Shown here: in pieces, positions 14,502-24,226 of the stretch
How the letters are laid out: every line of letters starts with the position of its first letter
Position numbering within the stretch: position 1 is the stretch's first letter
Source of the DNA: an uncultured Treponema sp.
Lineage (GTDB): Bacteria; Spirochaetota; Spirochaetia; Treponematales; Treponemataceae
Length of the DNA: 32,044 bases
Reading direction: 5' to 3'
Assembly (NCBI GenBank): GCA_934699065.1
Contig: CAKUWD010000010.1
Coordinates: 1-32,044 of the forward strand
The notes under the pieces: generated by a model
Databases searched by the model: none
What the model was told of the DNA's origin: nothing
Seen by the model: the letters and a program-made list of their open reading frames with translations, nothing else
Translations under genes and position numbers: made by a program

Positions 14502-17144
14502 TTAGTCCTCCACCTTCACTACTCTGTAATCTCTTTCAGGAATGAATTTTCCCGAAGGTGTAACATAGCTCTTATAACTGAAGTTTACATAAACTACATA
14601 TCCGTTTTCGTAAGTAGTTTTTGTAACATTATCAGCAACATACTCATGATTCTTGATAAGAGAATTCATAACTGGAGCCATTTTTGAATTATATTCTTTA
14701 TAGACATCAGAAAGTCTTTCTTTCCATCCGTCATAATTGCTTGCATAATACTCAGTATAGTTTGTCTCCTGAAGATCACGTTCCGAAGCATTCATAAATG
14801 AGAACTGCAAGCCGGCACCTGCTTCTGCAGATTCAAGAATAATCTGGTCTTTTTCGTAAGCAAGATTTATTGGAGAGCCTGCATAATTTACATAACCATG
14901 CAATGCAATCTGATAGAATGGAACTGTAGCATCAATAATTGCATACTGATTTCCATGAAGCGGCATATTTGTAACGAAATCTGCTTTTGTAACAGCATAA
15001 TCATTACCACCGTTAATCATAACAGCAAGTCCGTTCTCTTTAGCTGAATCAAACTTTTCAATCTGAGTTTTAGTTTCGTTTGCTCTTGTAAGAAGCGCAC
15101 GATCATTAAAATCAGAAGAAAGAAGATCACCGTTATCCTTGAAAGAAATACCTTCAAGCTTGAGTTTCTTAGCATTCTTAATGAATACATTTGCACCCTT
15201 ATTTCTAAGCTTGCTGTTTACAAGATAGTAATTATCACGATTTGGATCTTTTCCATACCAAATCTGAGAATATTCAGAAAGTTCACAAAGCTCATCACTT
15301 ACAAATCTGGCAGCATCTCTATAATTAAAGAAACCTTTGAAGATATTTGAACGATAAGCAGTCTGTACAGCACCATCTATATAAAGCTTAGCAGAAGTTC
15401 CCTCTACACTCTTGTGCATCTTCTTAAAATCAGATTTTCCACCGAGTTCTTTAATAAACTTCACTTTGCTCATTATCTGCTGACGAATACCACCATTTAT
15501 AAAACCTGAAAGCTTGTAATTTACATTTTTGATACCAAGACTTTCAATATCATTAATCATATTACCTGCTTCTTTATAGCTTGTAAGTTTGTATGGCTTT
15601 ACCTTTGGCATTCCGGCAATCTGCTGCTTCTTTTCGATAGCTCCGATAATTTCTACTGCAACAGGAACCTCGTTTGTATTCAACTTCTTTGCTCCGGCAA
15701 AAAGTTTATTTCTATAAGCTTTCGCCATATCAACGTATGAGCCGCTGTCTATGAAAGTAAATGACTGTTCAATATACTCACCTTCAGGAAGCTGATTTTC
15801 ATAAACAAACTGGGCACTCTGGCTTCTTGCTGAAACTTCATACTGTTCGCGATGAAGCATTTTGTAATCTGCGCGAACATAATTGTAACTTCCAAGCTTT
15901 CCTGCAATTTCTGCTGTAATACCAGCATACTCTGCACCTTTATTGATAACAGAAAGAACACTGCTATCTGGATAAGCAATTCCAAATACAGGATAAGCTG
16001 CACGGGTTTCAGTAATAACAGCCTTACGCTCCATAGCATAATCCCAACCATAGCAGTCTGCATAATAACCGTTCTGACGAACTTTTCCGTTATTAAAATT
16101 AATTATACTTCCGCCACCTTCTGGAATAAGCATATAACCCTCATCTTCCGGACCACCTGCACCAAAGTAAGGCAATACAGAAAGCTGAATGATAGGATAC
16201 TTAAGTCTGTATGCAATTTCGCTGAATGGAACATTTACAACAAGATTATTTCCATCAAGTTTATATACAATTGAAACATTGAAAGCTGGAACTTCTTTTA
16301 TGTTTGATTCTTTATAGAGTTCCTTATTTTCAAGATAATCTTCGTAAGTAAAACCTTTTTTGCTGAAAATCTCTTCCATCTGAACTTTTACGTGAGTCTG
16401 AACATTTTCAAACACAAGATAAAGATTCTGATTTTCCATTTCAGGATATTTATCAAGCATATCAGCAAGTTCTGCACCCTTAAACGAACCTTTGTTATAC
16501 TTATGATAAGCACGGCCAACAGCACTAACCTGAGACTTTGAAAGTCCTTCTGTCCACTTATCAAAATCCTCCTGATACATAATCAGAGGGAAGATATACT
16601 CACGATCCATCTGGCCAACAGTATAATTTACTGTAATCTCGTTACCTTTCTTTTCGATGTTATAGAAATTACGTTTTACACTGTTTGTGTATGTATCATA
16701 AGTATCATCAGAACCATTAATTGTTGAATATCTGATGAGAAGCGTAGACATCATATTGTTCTTTTCTTTGGTAAGAGCAAGCTTATCTGTCATAGCTCCC
16801 TGTGGATTCGAATACCAAACCTTTCCAGTGTTCTTCTGAAGTACAGTAAATGTTGTTGTCTTCGGATCAAGCTCAAATTTGAGATTATTGTTTTCAAGAG
16901 TATAATTTGAAGACAATTTTCCAGTCTCATAATACTCAAGAGGAGGCTGAACAACATTTCCAACCTGAATAAGACGAATTACTATATAAGTAAGGAATCC
17001 AATTATTGCAAGTACAAATGCAAGACCAATCCAGAATTTCTTTGTAGGCTTATGAATTTCAAACGTCTTTGTTTTCATAGGCTTTGGACGGCCGATATAT
17101 CCTTCCGGATATTTTGATTTTTTTACCTTCTTTTCTTTTTCCAT
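14502..17144 (-). CDS. DUF5696-type membrane-anchored protein
   Basis: An 880-residue protein with a basic cytoplasmic start, one transmembrane helix (about 36-60) and a large extracytoplasmic part. It fits the DUF5696 family in my recollection by the phrases GYMLIPEGGGSIINFNNGK, YKLSGFINGGIRQQIMSKV...LGGKSDFKKM and VPFYQIALHGYVNYAGSPINL. The C-terminal half looks like a (beta/alpha)8 glycoside-hydrolase-like barrel, but I cannot assign catalytic residues. The family is usually found beside CUT1 permeases; its role is not known. Here it lies between a Yip1-like gene and the second permease pair. A GGAGGAG site precedes ATG17144. Confidence 0.85.
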   Translation of the reverse strand: MEKEKKVKKSKYPEGYIGRPKPMKTKTFEIHKPTKKFWIGLAFVLAIIGFLTYIVIRLIQVGNVVQPPLEYYETGKLSSNYTLENNNLKFELDPKTTTFTVLQKNTGKVWYSNPQGAMTDKLALTKEKNNMMSTLLIRYSTINGSDDTYDTYTNSVKRNFYNIEKKGNEITVNYTVGQMDREYIFPLIMYQEDFDKWTEGLSKSQVSAVGRAYHKYNKGSFKGAELADMLDKYPEMENQNLYLVFENVQTHVKVQMEEIFSKKGFTYEDYLENKELYKESNIKEVPAFNVSIVYKLDGNNLVVNVPFSEIAYRLKYPIIQLSVLPYFGAGGPEDEGYMLIPEGGGSIINFNNGKVRQNGYYADCYGWDYAMERKAVITETRAAYPVFGIAYPDSSVLSVINKGAEYAGITAEIAGKLGSYNYVRADYKMLHREQYEVSARSQSAQFVYENQLPEGEYIEQSFTFIDSGSYVDMAKAYRNKLFAGAKKLNTNEVPVAVEIIGAIEKKQQIAGMPKVKPYKLTSYKEAGNMINDIESLGIKNVNYKLSGFINGGIRQQIMSKVKFIKELGGKSDFKKMHKSVEGTSAKLYIDGAVQTAYRSNIFKGFFNYRDAARFVSDELCELSEYSQIWYGKDPNRDNYYLVNSKLRNKGANVFIKNAKKLKLEGISFKDNGDLLSSDFNDRALLTRANETKTQIEKFDSAKENGLAVMINGGNDYAVTKADFVTNMPLHGNQYAIIDATVPFYQIALHGYVNYAGSPINLAYEKDQIILESAEAGAGLQFSFMNASERDLQETNYTEYYASNYDGWKERLSDVYKEYNSKMAPVMNSLIKNHEYVADNVTKTTYENGYVVYVNFSYKSYVTPSGKFIPERDYRVVKVED

Positions 17145-17163
17145 TTTTCCTACTCCTCCCCCG

Positions 17164-17844
17164 TCAGTTCAATCTGAATACAACTTCTCTTCCGAGAGAT
17201 ACGAAATATGCAACGCCCTGAGAAATCATACTGAAGAACAGAAGCATAATAAAAATGAAAACCAGCATTCCGAATGCAGTAAAAATAACAAACAGAAGAG
17301 TCTTCGCAAAACTATACGAATGAATCATCATTATTGCCATAAAGATGAGCATTCCTATCCATACAAATGAAATTGCATTAAATACTGAATAGAAAGCACT
17401 TTCTTCAATTGTAACTACATTACTCAAAATGATGATTGGAATCTGAATAAGCGTATATGGTGTAAGGGCATATGCGGTACCCATATAAATATCACCCAAA
17501 TGACCTTTTCCGTCGAACAGGGTTGTTACGCCCCAGTTACAGATACAGAAAATTGCCAGAGGAAGAAGGATTTTTGCAAATTCCATAAGAACATTAATTT
17601 CTTCCCAATTAACCTTTGGCTGAACTATAAAACTTGCAAAATGTAACTTCCATACATGAACCAGAAGGGTCATTATTACGATGAAGTTTGCAGCTGAGTA
17701 CGAACCTCGCTTTGCATGAATCAAATCCCAATAACCGTCAGCGGGATGCAGGATTACATACAGAGCATAGCGAAGAGTATTCAAAAAATGAACATAGGTT
17801 TCCTTTTTGCCTAATTTACTTATCTTTCGTGTTATATAACTCAT
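17164..17844 (-). CDS. Yip1-domain membrane protein
   Basis: A 226-residue protein with five hydrophobic segments after a cytoplasmic start, in the pattern of the Yip1 family: HPADGYWDLIHAKRGSYSAANF near the beginning, a central AICNWGVTTLFDGKG-type loop and YMGTAYALTPYTL. Function in bacteria is unknown. The start overlaps the stop of the NHL gene (ATGA), so translation is coupled. It is embedded among sugar-transport genes, so it may help assemble or modulate the transporter; this is context only. Confidence 0.88.
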   Translation of the reverse strand: MSYITRKISKLGKKETYVHFLNTLRYALYVILHPADGYWDLIHAKRGSYSAANFIVIMTLLVHVWKLHFASFIVQPKVNWEEINVLMEFAKILLPLAIFCICNWGVTTLFDGKGHLGDIYMGTAYALTPYTLIQIPIIILSNVVTIEESAFYSVFNAISFVWIGMLIFMAIMMIHSYSFAKTLLFVIFTAFGMLVFIFIMLLFFSMISQGVAYFVSLGREVVFRLN

Positions 17845-19310
17845 AGTGAATCAAGCTCCCATTTAATTTTCTTTACTATTTTTGTTACAAAAGAAACAAC
17901 CACAAGAATTATGATTATTACAACCATCCAGCCGATATTCGCTTCAATCCATTCCTTTCGGTAATACTTGAAAGCTTTTGAATAATCACGTCGATCGCGT
18001 TTTGTCTTAAAGTAATCCATTGCTTCTTTATATTTATTCTGACGAAGACAAGACTTTCCAAGACCAATATATGCAAGGTCATAATTACCATTATAATCAA
18101 GAACCTTTGCCCAGGTTTCGGCAGAAGCATCATATTCACCACAAGCAAACTGTTCAGTTGCCTTGTAAATAAGGCTGCCATACTCTGTCGGAGTAAAAAC
18201 TGTAATAGAAGCATTCTGGCTGTCGAGAACAAAAAGATCTTTTTCAATATGTTCAATTGATGAAGGCTGACGGAAGAATCCGTCTACGTTACCACGACCA
18301 CCAAAAGCAAATAGAAGATAGCCCTGATTATCATAAGCAAAAATTCGACCACGGCTTTCGTCAACAGTAATATAAACTTCATCATCAAGTACTGTTATAT
18401 CAGTAAACTTTGAAGGGTTCTTAATTCCGGCTGCATCTCCCCATTCAACATCACCAATAGGAAGATTTTCTGCATTTTTTACAAGAATATCTTTTCCTAA
18501 TGCATTAAGGCGGCGAATAGGTTTGGCACTGTCAGATTTCAAATCCCACTCTTCAAAGGTTTTTGTTACTGCATAAATAAAACCTTCTTTATCGATATAA
18601 CAGTTAGAATATTCTACAGGAACAAAAAGAACCATTTTTTCTTTCTGAGCCTGTGTTGCAAACTTCTTCCATATCATATCAGTCCAGTTATAAACAACTT
18701 CATTTGCACCAAAGAAGCCCTGGAAAGTTCCATCATATTCATATTTCATGAAACCTTTATTAATGTTTCTTGCAGAAATATAAACACGTCCTTTAGAATC
18801 TGCTACAACTTTAGTCGGAAGAAAGTCCTTTCCTTCTTCGTAAGTTGGATCATCAGGTTCCTTAAGAACCTGAATAATATTCAAATCCTGATCCAGTTTA
18901 ATAACACGACCATTTTTTGTATCAGCGATATAAATTGAATTATCTTTTCCGATAAAAACATCTTCAGGAAGATTCAGAGTTTCAATCTCATCTGTTCCAT
19001 TAGCGTTTACACGATCAATAACTCGACGAAGTTCAAGTGTCTTTTGAGGTGTATATTCAAGCTGCAGAATACGGCTGTTATCTGTATCTGCAACATAAAG
19101 CATATTTCCTTTTGCAAATAATGAAGAAGGATTCTTTAAGCCTTTTTCAAGTTTCAAGTCATCTGCATAAACTACGTGTGATACTCTATAGGCATCAGGA
19201 GACTTTTCCATTTTTCCCCAATAGTCATAAATATAAGTATCTCCTTTAGCAAATAATCCTGAACATAAGGTAAAAAGGCCGACAATCAATAATATTTTTC
19301 GTTTCATCAT
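17841..19310 (-). CDS. Membrane-anchored NHL-propeller/TPR protein
   Basis: A 489-residue protein with a cleavable-looking signal (MMKRKILLIVGLFTLCSGLF), an NHL beta-propeller, two TPR-like helical pairs (about 395-445) and a C-terminal membrane helix (about 460-480) with a basic cytoplasmic tail. At least five blades are readable, such as NMLYVADTDNSRILQLE, NSIYIADTKNGRVIKLD and GYLLFAFGGRGN. The open frame extends to 19382 within the upstream gene, but ATG19310 has AAGGA 8 nt upstream and begins the signal peptide, so it is preferred. It may sense or present a ligand outside the membrane. Confidence 0.88.
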   Translation of the reverse strand: MMKRKILLIVGLFTLCSGLFAKGDTYIYDYWGKMEKSPDAYRVSHVVYADDLKLEKGLKNPSSLFAKGNMLYVADTDNSRILQLEYTPQKTLELRRVIDRVNANGTDEIETLNLPEDVFIGKDNSIYIADTKNGRVIKLDQDLNIIQVLKEPDDPTYEEGKDFLPTKVVADSKGRVYISARNINKGFMKYEYDGTFQGFFGANEVVYNWTDMIWKKFATQAQKEKMVLFVPVEYSNCYIDKEGFIYAVTKTFEEWDLKSDSAKPIRRLNALGKDILVKNAENLPIGDVEWGDAAGIKNPSKFTDITVLDDEVYITVDESRGRIFAYDNQGYLLFAFGGRGNVDGFFRQPSSIEHIEKDLFVLDSQNASITVFTPTEYGSLIYKATEQFACGEYDASAETWAKVLDYNGNYDLAYIGLGKSCLRQNKYKEAMDYFKTKRDRRDYSKAFKYYRKEWIEANIGWMVVIIIILVVVSFVTKIVKKIKWELDSL

Positions 19311-19314
19311 AGCG

Positions 19315-20208
19315 CTAGTCCTTAAGTCCTGATGTAGCCATTGTTTCCATAATCTGACTTTGAGAGAAGATAAAGAAAACAATCGGTACAGACATTGTAA
19401 ATACGATTACAGCATTCTGCTGTCCTGTACGGGCAATACCACCAAGTGCAACCTGATCCAGAGCATAGCGGAGCATTTTTTTACTTTCGGTATAGATATA
19501 CTGTACCTGAGCGTTGTTCCACAAGTTCTGAATAGAGAAAATCGAAATTGTGAGCCAGGCTGGCTTTACATTCGGCATTACAAGCTTCCAGAAAATCAAA
19601 AGCTCAGATGCACCGTCAATTTTTGCAGCTTCTACGAGAGACATCGGGAAGCCGTCCATAAACTGCTTCATAAGGAAGAGTCCAAGTGAACCTCCAATTG
19701 CAGGAAGAATCAGAGACCAGTAGGTATCTACCATGTGAAGTTTACACATAATCAGGTAGTTAGGAATACCTGTTACATATCCACTGAACATGAGAGCTAC
19801 AACCGCAATACGGAAGAAAAGCTGTCCACCAGGGAAACGATATTTTGCAAGAACATAAGCAGCCATAGAAGCTAAAACAACATGACCTAAAGTACCCACA
19901 ACTGTAATAAAGATTGTATTCCAGATATAGCGTGAAAGCGGAACCCAACCCTGACTCATAGTAATAAGCAGATCCGAAAAGTTATCGAATGTAGGATTTC
20001 GCGGAAAAACAGTAGGAGGATTCTTCAAAACCTCATCCAAAGGTTTCAAAGCATTACAGATTGCAAAAAACAATGGGAAAACCATCATCATTGAACAAAG
20101 TGCAAGGAAAATATAAATTCCAACATCTCCACCAATAGAGCGGTTAGGCTTACGGCGATGCTTATAATGATGAATTGTCTGATCTTTATACATATTTTTA
20201 GTACTCAT
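19315..20208 (-). CDS. Carbohydrate ABC permease, MalG type
   Basis: A 297-residue CUT1 permease with six hydrophobic segments and the EAA loop EAAKIDGASELLIFWKLVMP. The frame is open from a GTG at 20217, but that codon overlaps the AGGAGG itself; ATG20208 lies 8 nt after AGGAGG and is the start. It pairs with the 20224-21162 product and follows it by 15 bp. Confidence 0.94.
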   Translation of the reverse strand: MSTKNMYKDQTIHHYKHRRKPNRSIGGDVGIYIFLALCSMMMVFPLFFAICNALKPLDEVLKNPPTVFPRNPTFDNFSDLLITMSQGWVPLSRYIWNTIFITVVGTLGHVVLASMAAYVLAKYRFPGGQLFFRIAVVALMFSGYVTGIPNYLIMCKLHMVDTYWSLILPAIGGSLGLFLMKQFMDGFPMSLVEAAKIDGASELLIFWKLVMPNVKPAWLTISIFSIQNLWNNAQVQYIYTESKKMLRYALDQVALGGIARTGQQNAVIVFTMSVPIVFFIFSQSQIMETMATSGLKD

Positions 20209-20223
20209 TTTCATCACCTCCTG

Positions 20224-21162
20224 TTAGTGTCCTACTCTGTTCAAGAGCTTCTGAATAACCTTATTACAAAGAATCATAGTAAGGAACAAAACTGTAGCAA
20301 TTGCAGATGCATAACCCATTTCGAATCGTGTAAATCCGTAGTCAAAAAGGTGTGTTACGATTGTACGAGCATAGTAATCTGTAGAAGGATAACCTGCCAG
20401 CTGCATTGTTACATCACAAACACTAAAGGCAGATGTAATTGACATTACAGCTCCGAACAAAAGCATTGGCTTCATGTTTGGCAAAGTAATGAACCAGAGC
20501 TCCTGCCAGCGGTTCTGAATACCATCAATATATCCAGCTTCATACTGAGCTTTATCAATACCCTTAAGACCAGCTACAAACGAAAGGAATCCTGTTCCAA
20601 GAGACATCCACAGGATAATCGGAATAATTACCTTCATACCAATATGCGGGTCTGTAAGGAAGAGGATAGGTCCATTTGTAAGCCCAAGATTTGCAAGGAA
20701 TCTGTTTAACCAGCCGTTCTGGTCATCATTAAACAACGTTTTGAAAACGAAATATGCATTTCCAGAAATAGATGGCGCATAGAAGAAGAAAACAACAAGA
20801 GTACGTACCCATTTAGGAAGTTCATTGATAAGCCATGCAAAAATGAAGGCCATAATGTAACCAACCGGACCTGTAATAATCGCAATAAGGAAGGTATTTT
20901 TTACAGCTGTTGTAAATACATCATCTTCAAGGAACAGGTTTAAATAGTTACGAGCTCCAATAAAATCTGGTTTTTCCAAAATATTATAGTTAGTAAAACT
21001 AAAATAAATTGAAGTAATCATAGGCAATACATAGAAAGTAATGAACAAAACTGCATAAGGTAAAAGGAATAAATAGCAGACTTTGTTTATACGAATATTG
21101 CGGCCTAAATCAGAAATTGCGAGTTTTTTCTTAGCTATATATTTATCTAACTTTTCACTCAT
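20224..21162 (-). CDS. Carbohydrate ABC permease, MalF type
   Basis: A 312-residue CUT1 permease, LplB/MalF-like, with a basic cytoplasmic start of about 28 residues, six hydrophobic segments and the EAA-type loop EAGYIDGIQNRWQELWFITLP (Gly replaces the second Ala). It starts 13 bp after the 1013-residue binding-protein gene and would deliver that protein's ligand with the next permease. The ATPase must come from elsewhere, as is common for CUT1 systems sharing an MsmK-type ATPase. Confidence 0.94.
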   Translation of the reverse strand: MSEKLDKYIAKKKLAISDLGRNIRINKVCYLFLLPYAVLFITFYVLPMITSIYFSFTNYNILEKPDFIGARNYLNLFLEDDVFTTAVKNTFLIAIITGPVGYIMAFIFAWLINELPKWVRTLVVFFFYAPSISGNAYFVFKTLFNDDQNGWLNRFLANLGLTNGPILFLTDPHIGMKVIIPIILWMSLGTGFLSFVAGLKGIDKAQYEAGYIDGIQNRWQELWFITLPNMKPMLLFGAVMSITSAFSVCDVTMQLAGYPSTDYYARTIVTHLFDYGFTRFEMGYASAIATVLFLTMILCNKVIQKLLNRVGH

Positions 21163-21175
21163 AATTTACTCCTAA

Positions 21176-24100
21176 CTAATCTTCAGCTACAGGAAGATTA
21201 AATTCCTGACGCTTACGGGTCAGCTCTTCGTTAATCTTACGCGTATAATCAATAAGAACTTCGCGTGCGTCATCTTTTTCATTGATAACTCGGCGAGTAC
21301 CGTTTACGATATGACGAGGTGTATAATAACTACCAGGAACTTCAGGCACTCCAACTGTCTGCTTCATAGATTCTTCAAGAACTTTAATCTGTTTTGAATT
21401 CCATGAAAGCTGACGAAGAGCTTCTTTATTAGCAGTAGCATAGCGGGCAGAAGCACCAAGCAGAGCTTCCATTTCGCGACCAAAACGAACCTGAGTTTCT
21501 GCAGAAACCCACCATCGCATGAACTGCCATGAATCATTCATTCTGGTTTCGTTTTTCATAACTTCCTTCCAGGTTTTTTCATCTATACCAGGAATAACCC
21601 CTTCTTCAAAGGTCTTACCATTATTATCACTGTAAGCAAGTTCTGGTAGATTTGAAAGGTCAAGGTCATCGAGGTCTATACCCTTCTTAATCATCATAGT
21701 ACAAACACCACCAGAAATATTTGAACGGTTGATATTACCTTTTGAATCTTTTGTTCCAGGAAGATATGTAAAATCCCAGAGGCCACGGATTTCAGGTGCA
21801 CCAACAACAATAGTGTTATAGGTAGTGTAGTTTGCAATACCGATTGCCATATCACCAGTACGGAAGCGGCTCATAAAATCATAAACTGTAGGAATACCAT
21901 AACTATTGTAGAGGCTGGTATAAGTCTTGAAAGCCTGAATTCCAGGTTCACTATCGATGATAGACTTGTTACCCTCTTTATTATAAATCTGACCGCCAGC
22001 CTGATAAACCATAGAATAGAATGGAGTCATATCCGGATTGAGAATAACAGGATAAGGTACACCGATTGTAATATTATTTCCCTGCAATGTAGGAAGAATC
22101 TCAATAAGTTCTTCCCAGGTATCTGGAACTTTAAGATTCAACTGTTCAAGAATATCTTTACGGTAGAACATAAGGTTGAAGGTCTGCTGTTCTGGAAGAG
22201 CATAAACTCCACCATTATATTCATAAGGCTTATATGAACTTGGCATAAACCATGAAAGAACCTCATCGCAGTCCTTAAAACGTTTAAGGTTTACGTTTGC
22301 ATTACGCAAAGCATAATCTACCGGATGAGACTGATAGGTAGAAATTACAACATCCGGTCCATTACCTGCAACTACAGCATTAAGAAGTGATTCAACCTTA
22401 ATAAGTTTTACGTTTACATTGATTCCAAAATTCGGAGTAAAACTGTCATCAATCATGTTCTTAAGAACCTGGCTCTGATCTCGACCTGTAACAATCCATA
22501 CTTCAATCAAATGATCTTCATCATCGTCATATACACTTCCCAATGAAGAAGAATCATAAAGATATGAGTTTATGAATGATGTTACTTCATGAGCAACATT
22601 CTTAAAGAAATTTGAACGATCAGGTTTTATTTTGTCGTTTATACTCTGAGCAAGAATATAGTCGATATCAAGTTTTGTTTCTGTCATTCCAAGCATAGAA
22701 GAAGCAAGCGTTGTTGTATTATCTTTAAAGCTTGTAAAACCTTTTGTAATTCTGTCCGGATGCTTATAGAACTGTTCCAGCTGAACTGCAAGAACTTCTG
22801 CCGGAGAAATCTGATTTGATTTTTCACCTGTAATAGCAACAAATTCATCTACAAGCTTGTAAAGCCGGCGACTTTCAAGCAGCATAGCTTCAACTTCATT
22901 AGGATAAACCTTCTGAATTTCATAGTCACGGTTCAAATCAGGATGCTCACCAGTAAGAACAAGAATTGTACGATAAATAAGATTCAATCTGTAAACAGAA
23001 TCCTGAACCTGCTGTATTACCTTACCTATTTCACCAAGAGTAGCTTCAAGACGAATTGTATGTTTACCCTTTGAAAGGTAGAATTTATAAGGCTTTTTAT
23101 CTGCTCCAGAAAGAGTTGCAAACTGCCAGTCTGAATCATACTTAAAACCAACTGATTTTAAAGTATCAACAGGAATTTCACCATCAATATAAACTGAACG
23201 ACAAGCCATATAACCACGCTGGAAGAACTGACGTGCTTTAAGCGAGATTGTATACCAGCCGTCTTCAGGAATATCCATTTCCCATTCAATCCACTGACCA
23301 GGAAGCTTCCATGAATCTCCACCTGTATAGTTCAAAATTGTCTGCTTTGTACTGTATGGCTCTGTTATGGCAGAAGAACGGTCATATCGGGCAAACAAAG
23401 ACGGATCAGATCGAATAACAGAATCTTCTCCCTGAACCTTTACAGTAATATTCTTTCCTGTATAATTATCTGGATTTGATTTCTGTTTAGCAAGATATTG
23501 TTCGTAGGTATTATAAACAGTTATTGGGCAAAGTGTAATTTCACTGATTGCCATAGGTTCACTAGTTGATTCAAGTGTAATTTCATTTACACCTTTATTA
23601 AAATAGAATTTGAATGGATCAACTTCGTAACCAAGATCACTCTTAAAATATGCAGACTGATAATCAAAGACTTCTACCTGTGTAGGTCTGATGCTGTTAC
23701 CGCGGTTATCATATTTTACCGGGCCACCATCCTTCCAAAGTCTGTAAAAAGCAAGTGTATCAGCACCGCTAAAAGGCATTTCACCATTAATATACAGAAT
23801 ACGTTCCATATTAACGTTTCTCGAAGGAACTGCAACGTATTCCATACGGATATTATAGAAGCCGGCTTCCGGCACATCCACATTCCATGTTACAGAAGAT
23901 TCTTCTTCTGTAAACACAACATCTTTTCCCTTATAATTTCTTTCCACTCTGCTTCCACTTGATTTTGCCTTAACAAAATCGAGCACATCCACAGAAACTT
24001 CATTTTTTGCACTTCGTGCAGACGAATGTTCATTCAGATATTCTGAATAAGTTCTTGTAGAAGATATAATTCCAACATTTGTGGATAAATCATAATTATC

Positions 24101-24217
24101 ATATTTGCTATGATAATCTTTTTCAGGAAAAAAGCTTGGGATTGCAAAAATGAGGATGATAACTGCTACAGCTATCAACACATTACGCAACGTTTTATTA
24201 ATTTTTATTCCTACCAT
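21176..24217 (-). CDS. Membrane-anchored binding protein with duplicated CBM-like modules
   Basis: A 1013-residue protein, more than twice the size of a usual family 1 sugar-binding protein. An uncleaved-looking N-terminal helix (about 11-30) anchors it. Two beta-sandwich modules resembling family 6/35 carbohydrate-binding modules follow (about 72-230 and 256-395); they are internal repeats, for example WNVDVPEAGFYNIRMEY against WEMDIPEDGWYTISLKA and KFYFNKGVNEITLEST against KFYLSKGKHTIRLEAT. A helical stretch (396-565) leads to the solute-binding domain (about 568-985, with APEIRGLWDFTYLPG and MRWWVSAETQVRFG). No Shine-Dalgarno is seen. It heads the eight-gene operon. Confidence 0.9.
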   Translation of the reverse strand: MVGIKINKTLRNVLIAVAVIILIFAIPSFFPEKDYHSKYDNYDLSTNVGIISSTRTYSEYLNEHSSARSAKNEVSVDVLDFVKAKSSGSRVERNYKGKDVVFTEEESSVTWNVDVPEAGFYNIRMEYVAVPSRNVNMERILYINGEMPFSGADTLAFYRLWKDGGPVKYDNRGNSIRPTQVEVFDYQSAYFKSDLGYEVDPFKFYFNKGVNEITLESTSEPMAISEITLCPITVYNTYEQYLAKQKSNPDNYTGKNITVKVQGEDSVIRSDPSLFARYDRSSAITEPYSTKQTILNYTGGDSWKLPGQWIEWEMDIPEDGWYTISLKARQFFQRGYMACRSVYIDGEIPVDTLKSVGFKYDSDWQFATLSGADKKPYKFYLSKGKHTIRLEATLGEIGKVIQQVQDSVYRLNLIYRTILVLTGEHPDLNRDYEIQKVYPNEVEAMLLESRRLYKLVDEFVAITGEKSNQISPAEVLAVQLEQFYKHPDRITKGFTSFKDNTTTLASSMLGMTETKLDIDYILAQSINDKIKPDRSNFFKNVAHEVTSFINSYLYDSSSLGSVYDDDEDHLIEVWIVTGRDQSQVLKNMIDDSFTPNFGINVNVKLIKVESLLNAVVAGNGPDVVISTYQSHPVDYALRNANVNLKRFKDCDEVLSWFMPSSYKPYEYNGGVYALPEQQTFNLMFYRKDILEQLNLKVPDTWEELIEILPTLQGNNITIGVPYPVILNPDMTPFYSMVYQAGGQIYNKEGNKSIIDSEPGIQAFKTYTSLYNSYGIPTVYDFMSRFRTGDMAIGIANYTTYNTIVVGAPEIRGLWDFTYLPGTKDSKGNINRSNISGGVCTMMIKKGIDLDDLDLSNLPELAYSDNNGKTFEEGVIPGIDEKTWKEVMKNETRMNDSWQFMRWWVSAETQVRFGREMEALLGASARYATANKEALRQLSWNSKQIKVLEESMKQTVGVPEVPGSYYTPRHIVNGTRRVINEKDDAREVLIDYTRKINEELTRKRQEFNLPVAED

Positions 24218-24226
24218 AATAAAATT

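Noticed and set aside
19311..19382. Longer start for the NHL-propeller gene inside the preceding permease gene
   Set aside because: The 24 extra residues overlap another gene and would bury the signal peptide; ATG19310 has a ribosome binding site.
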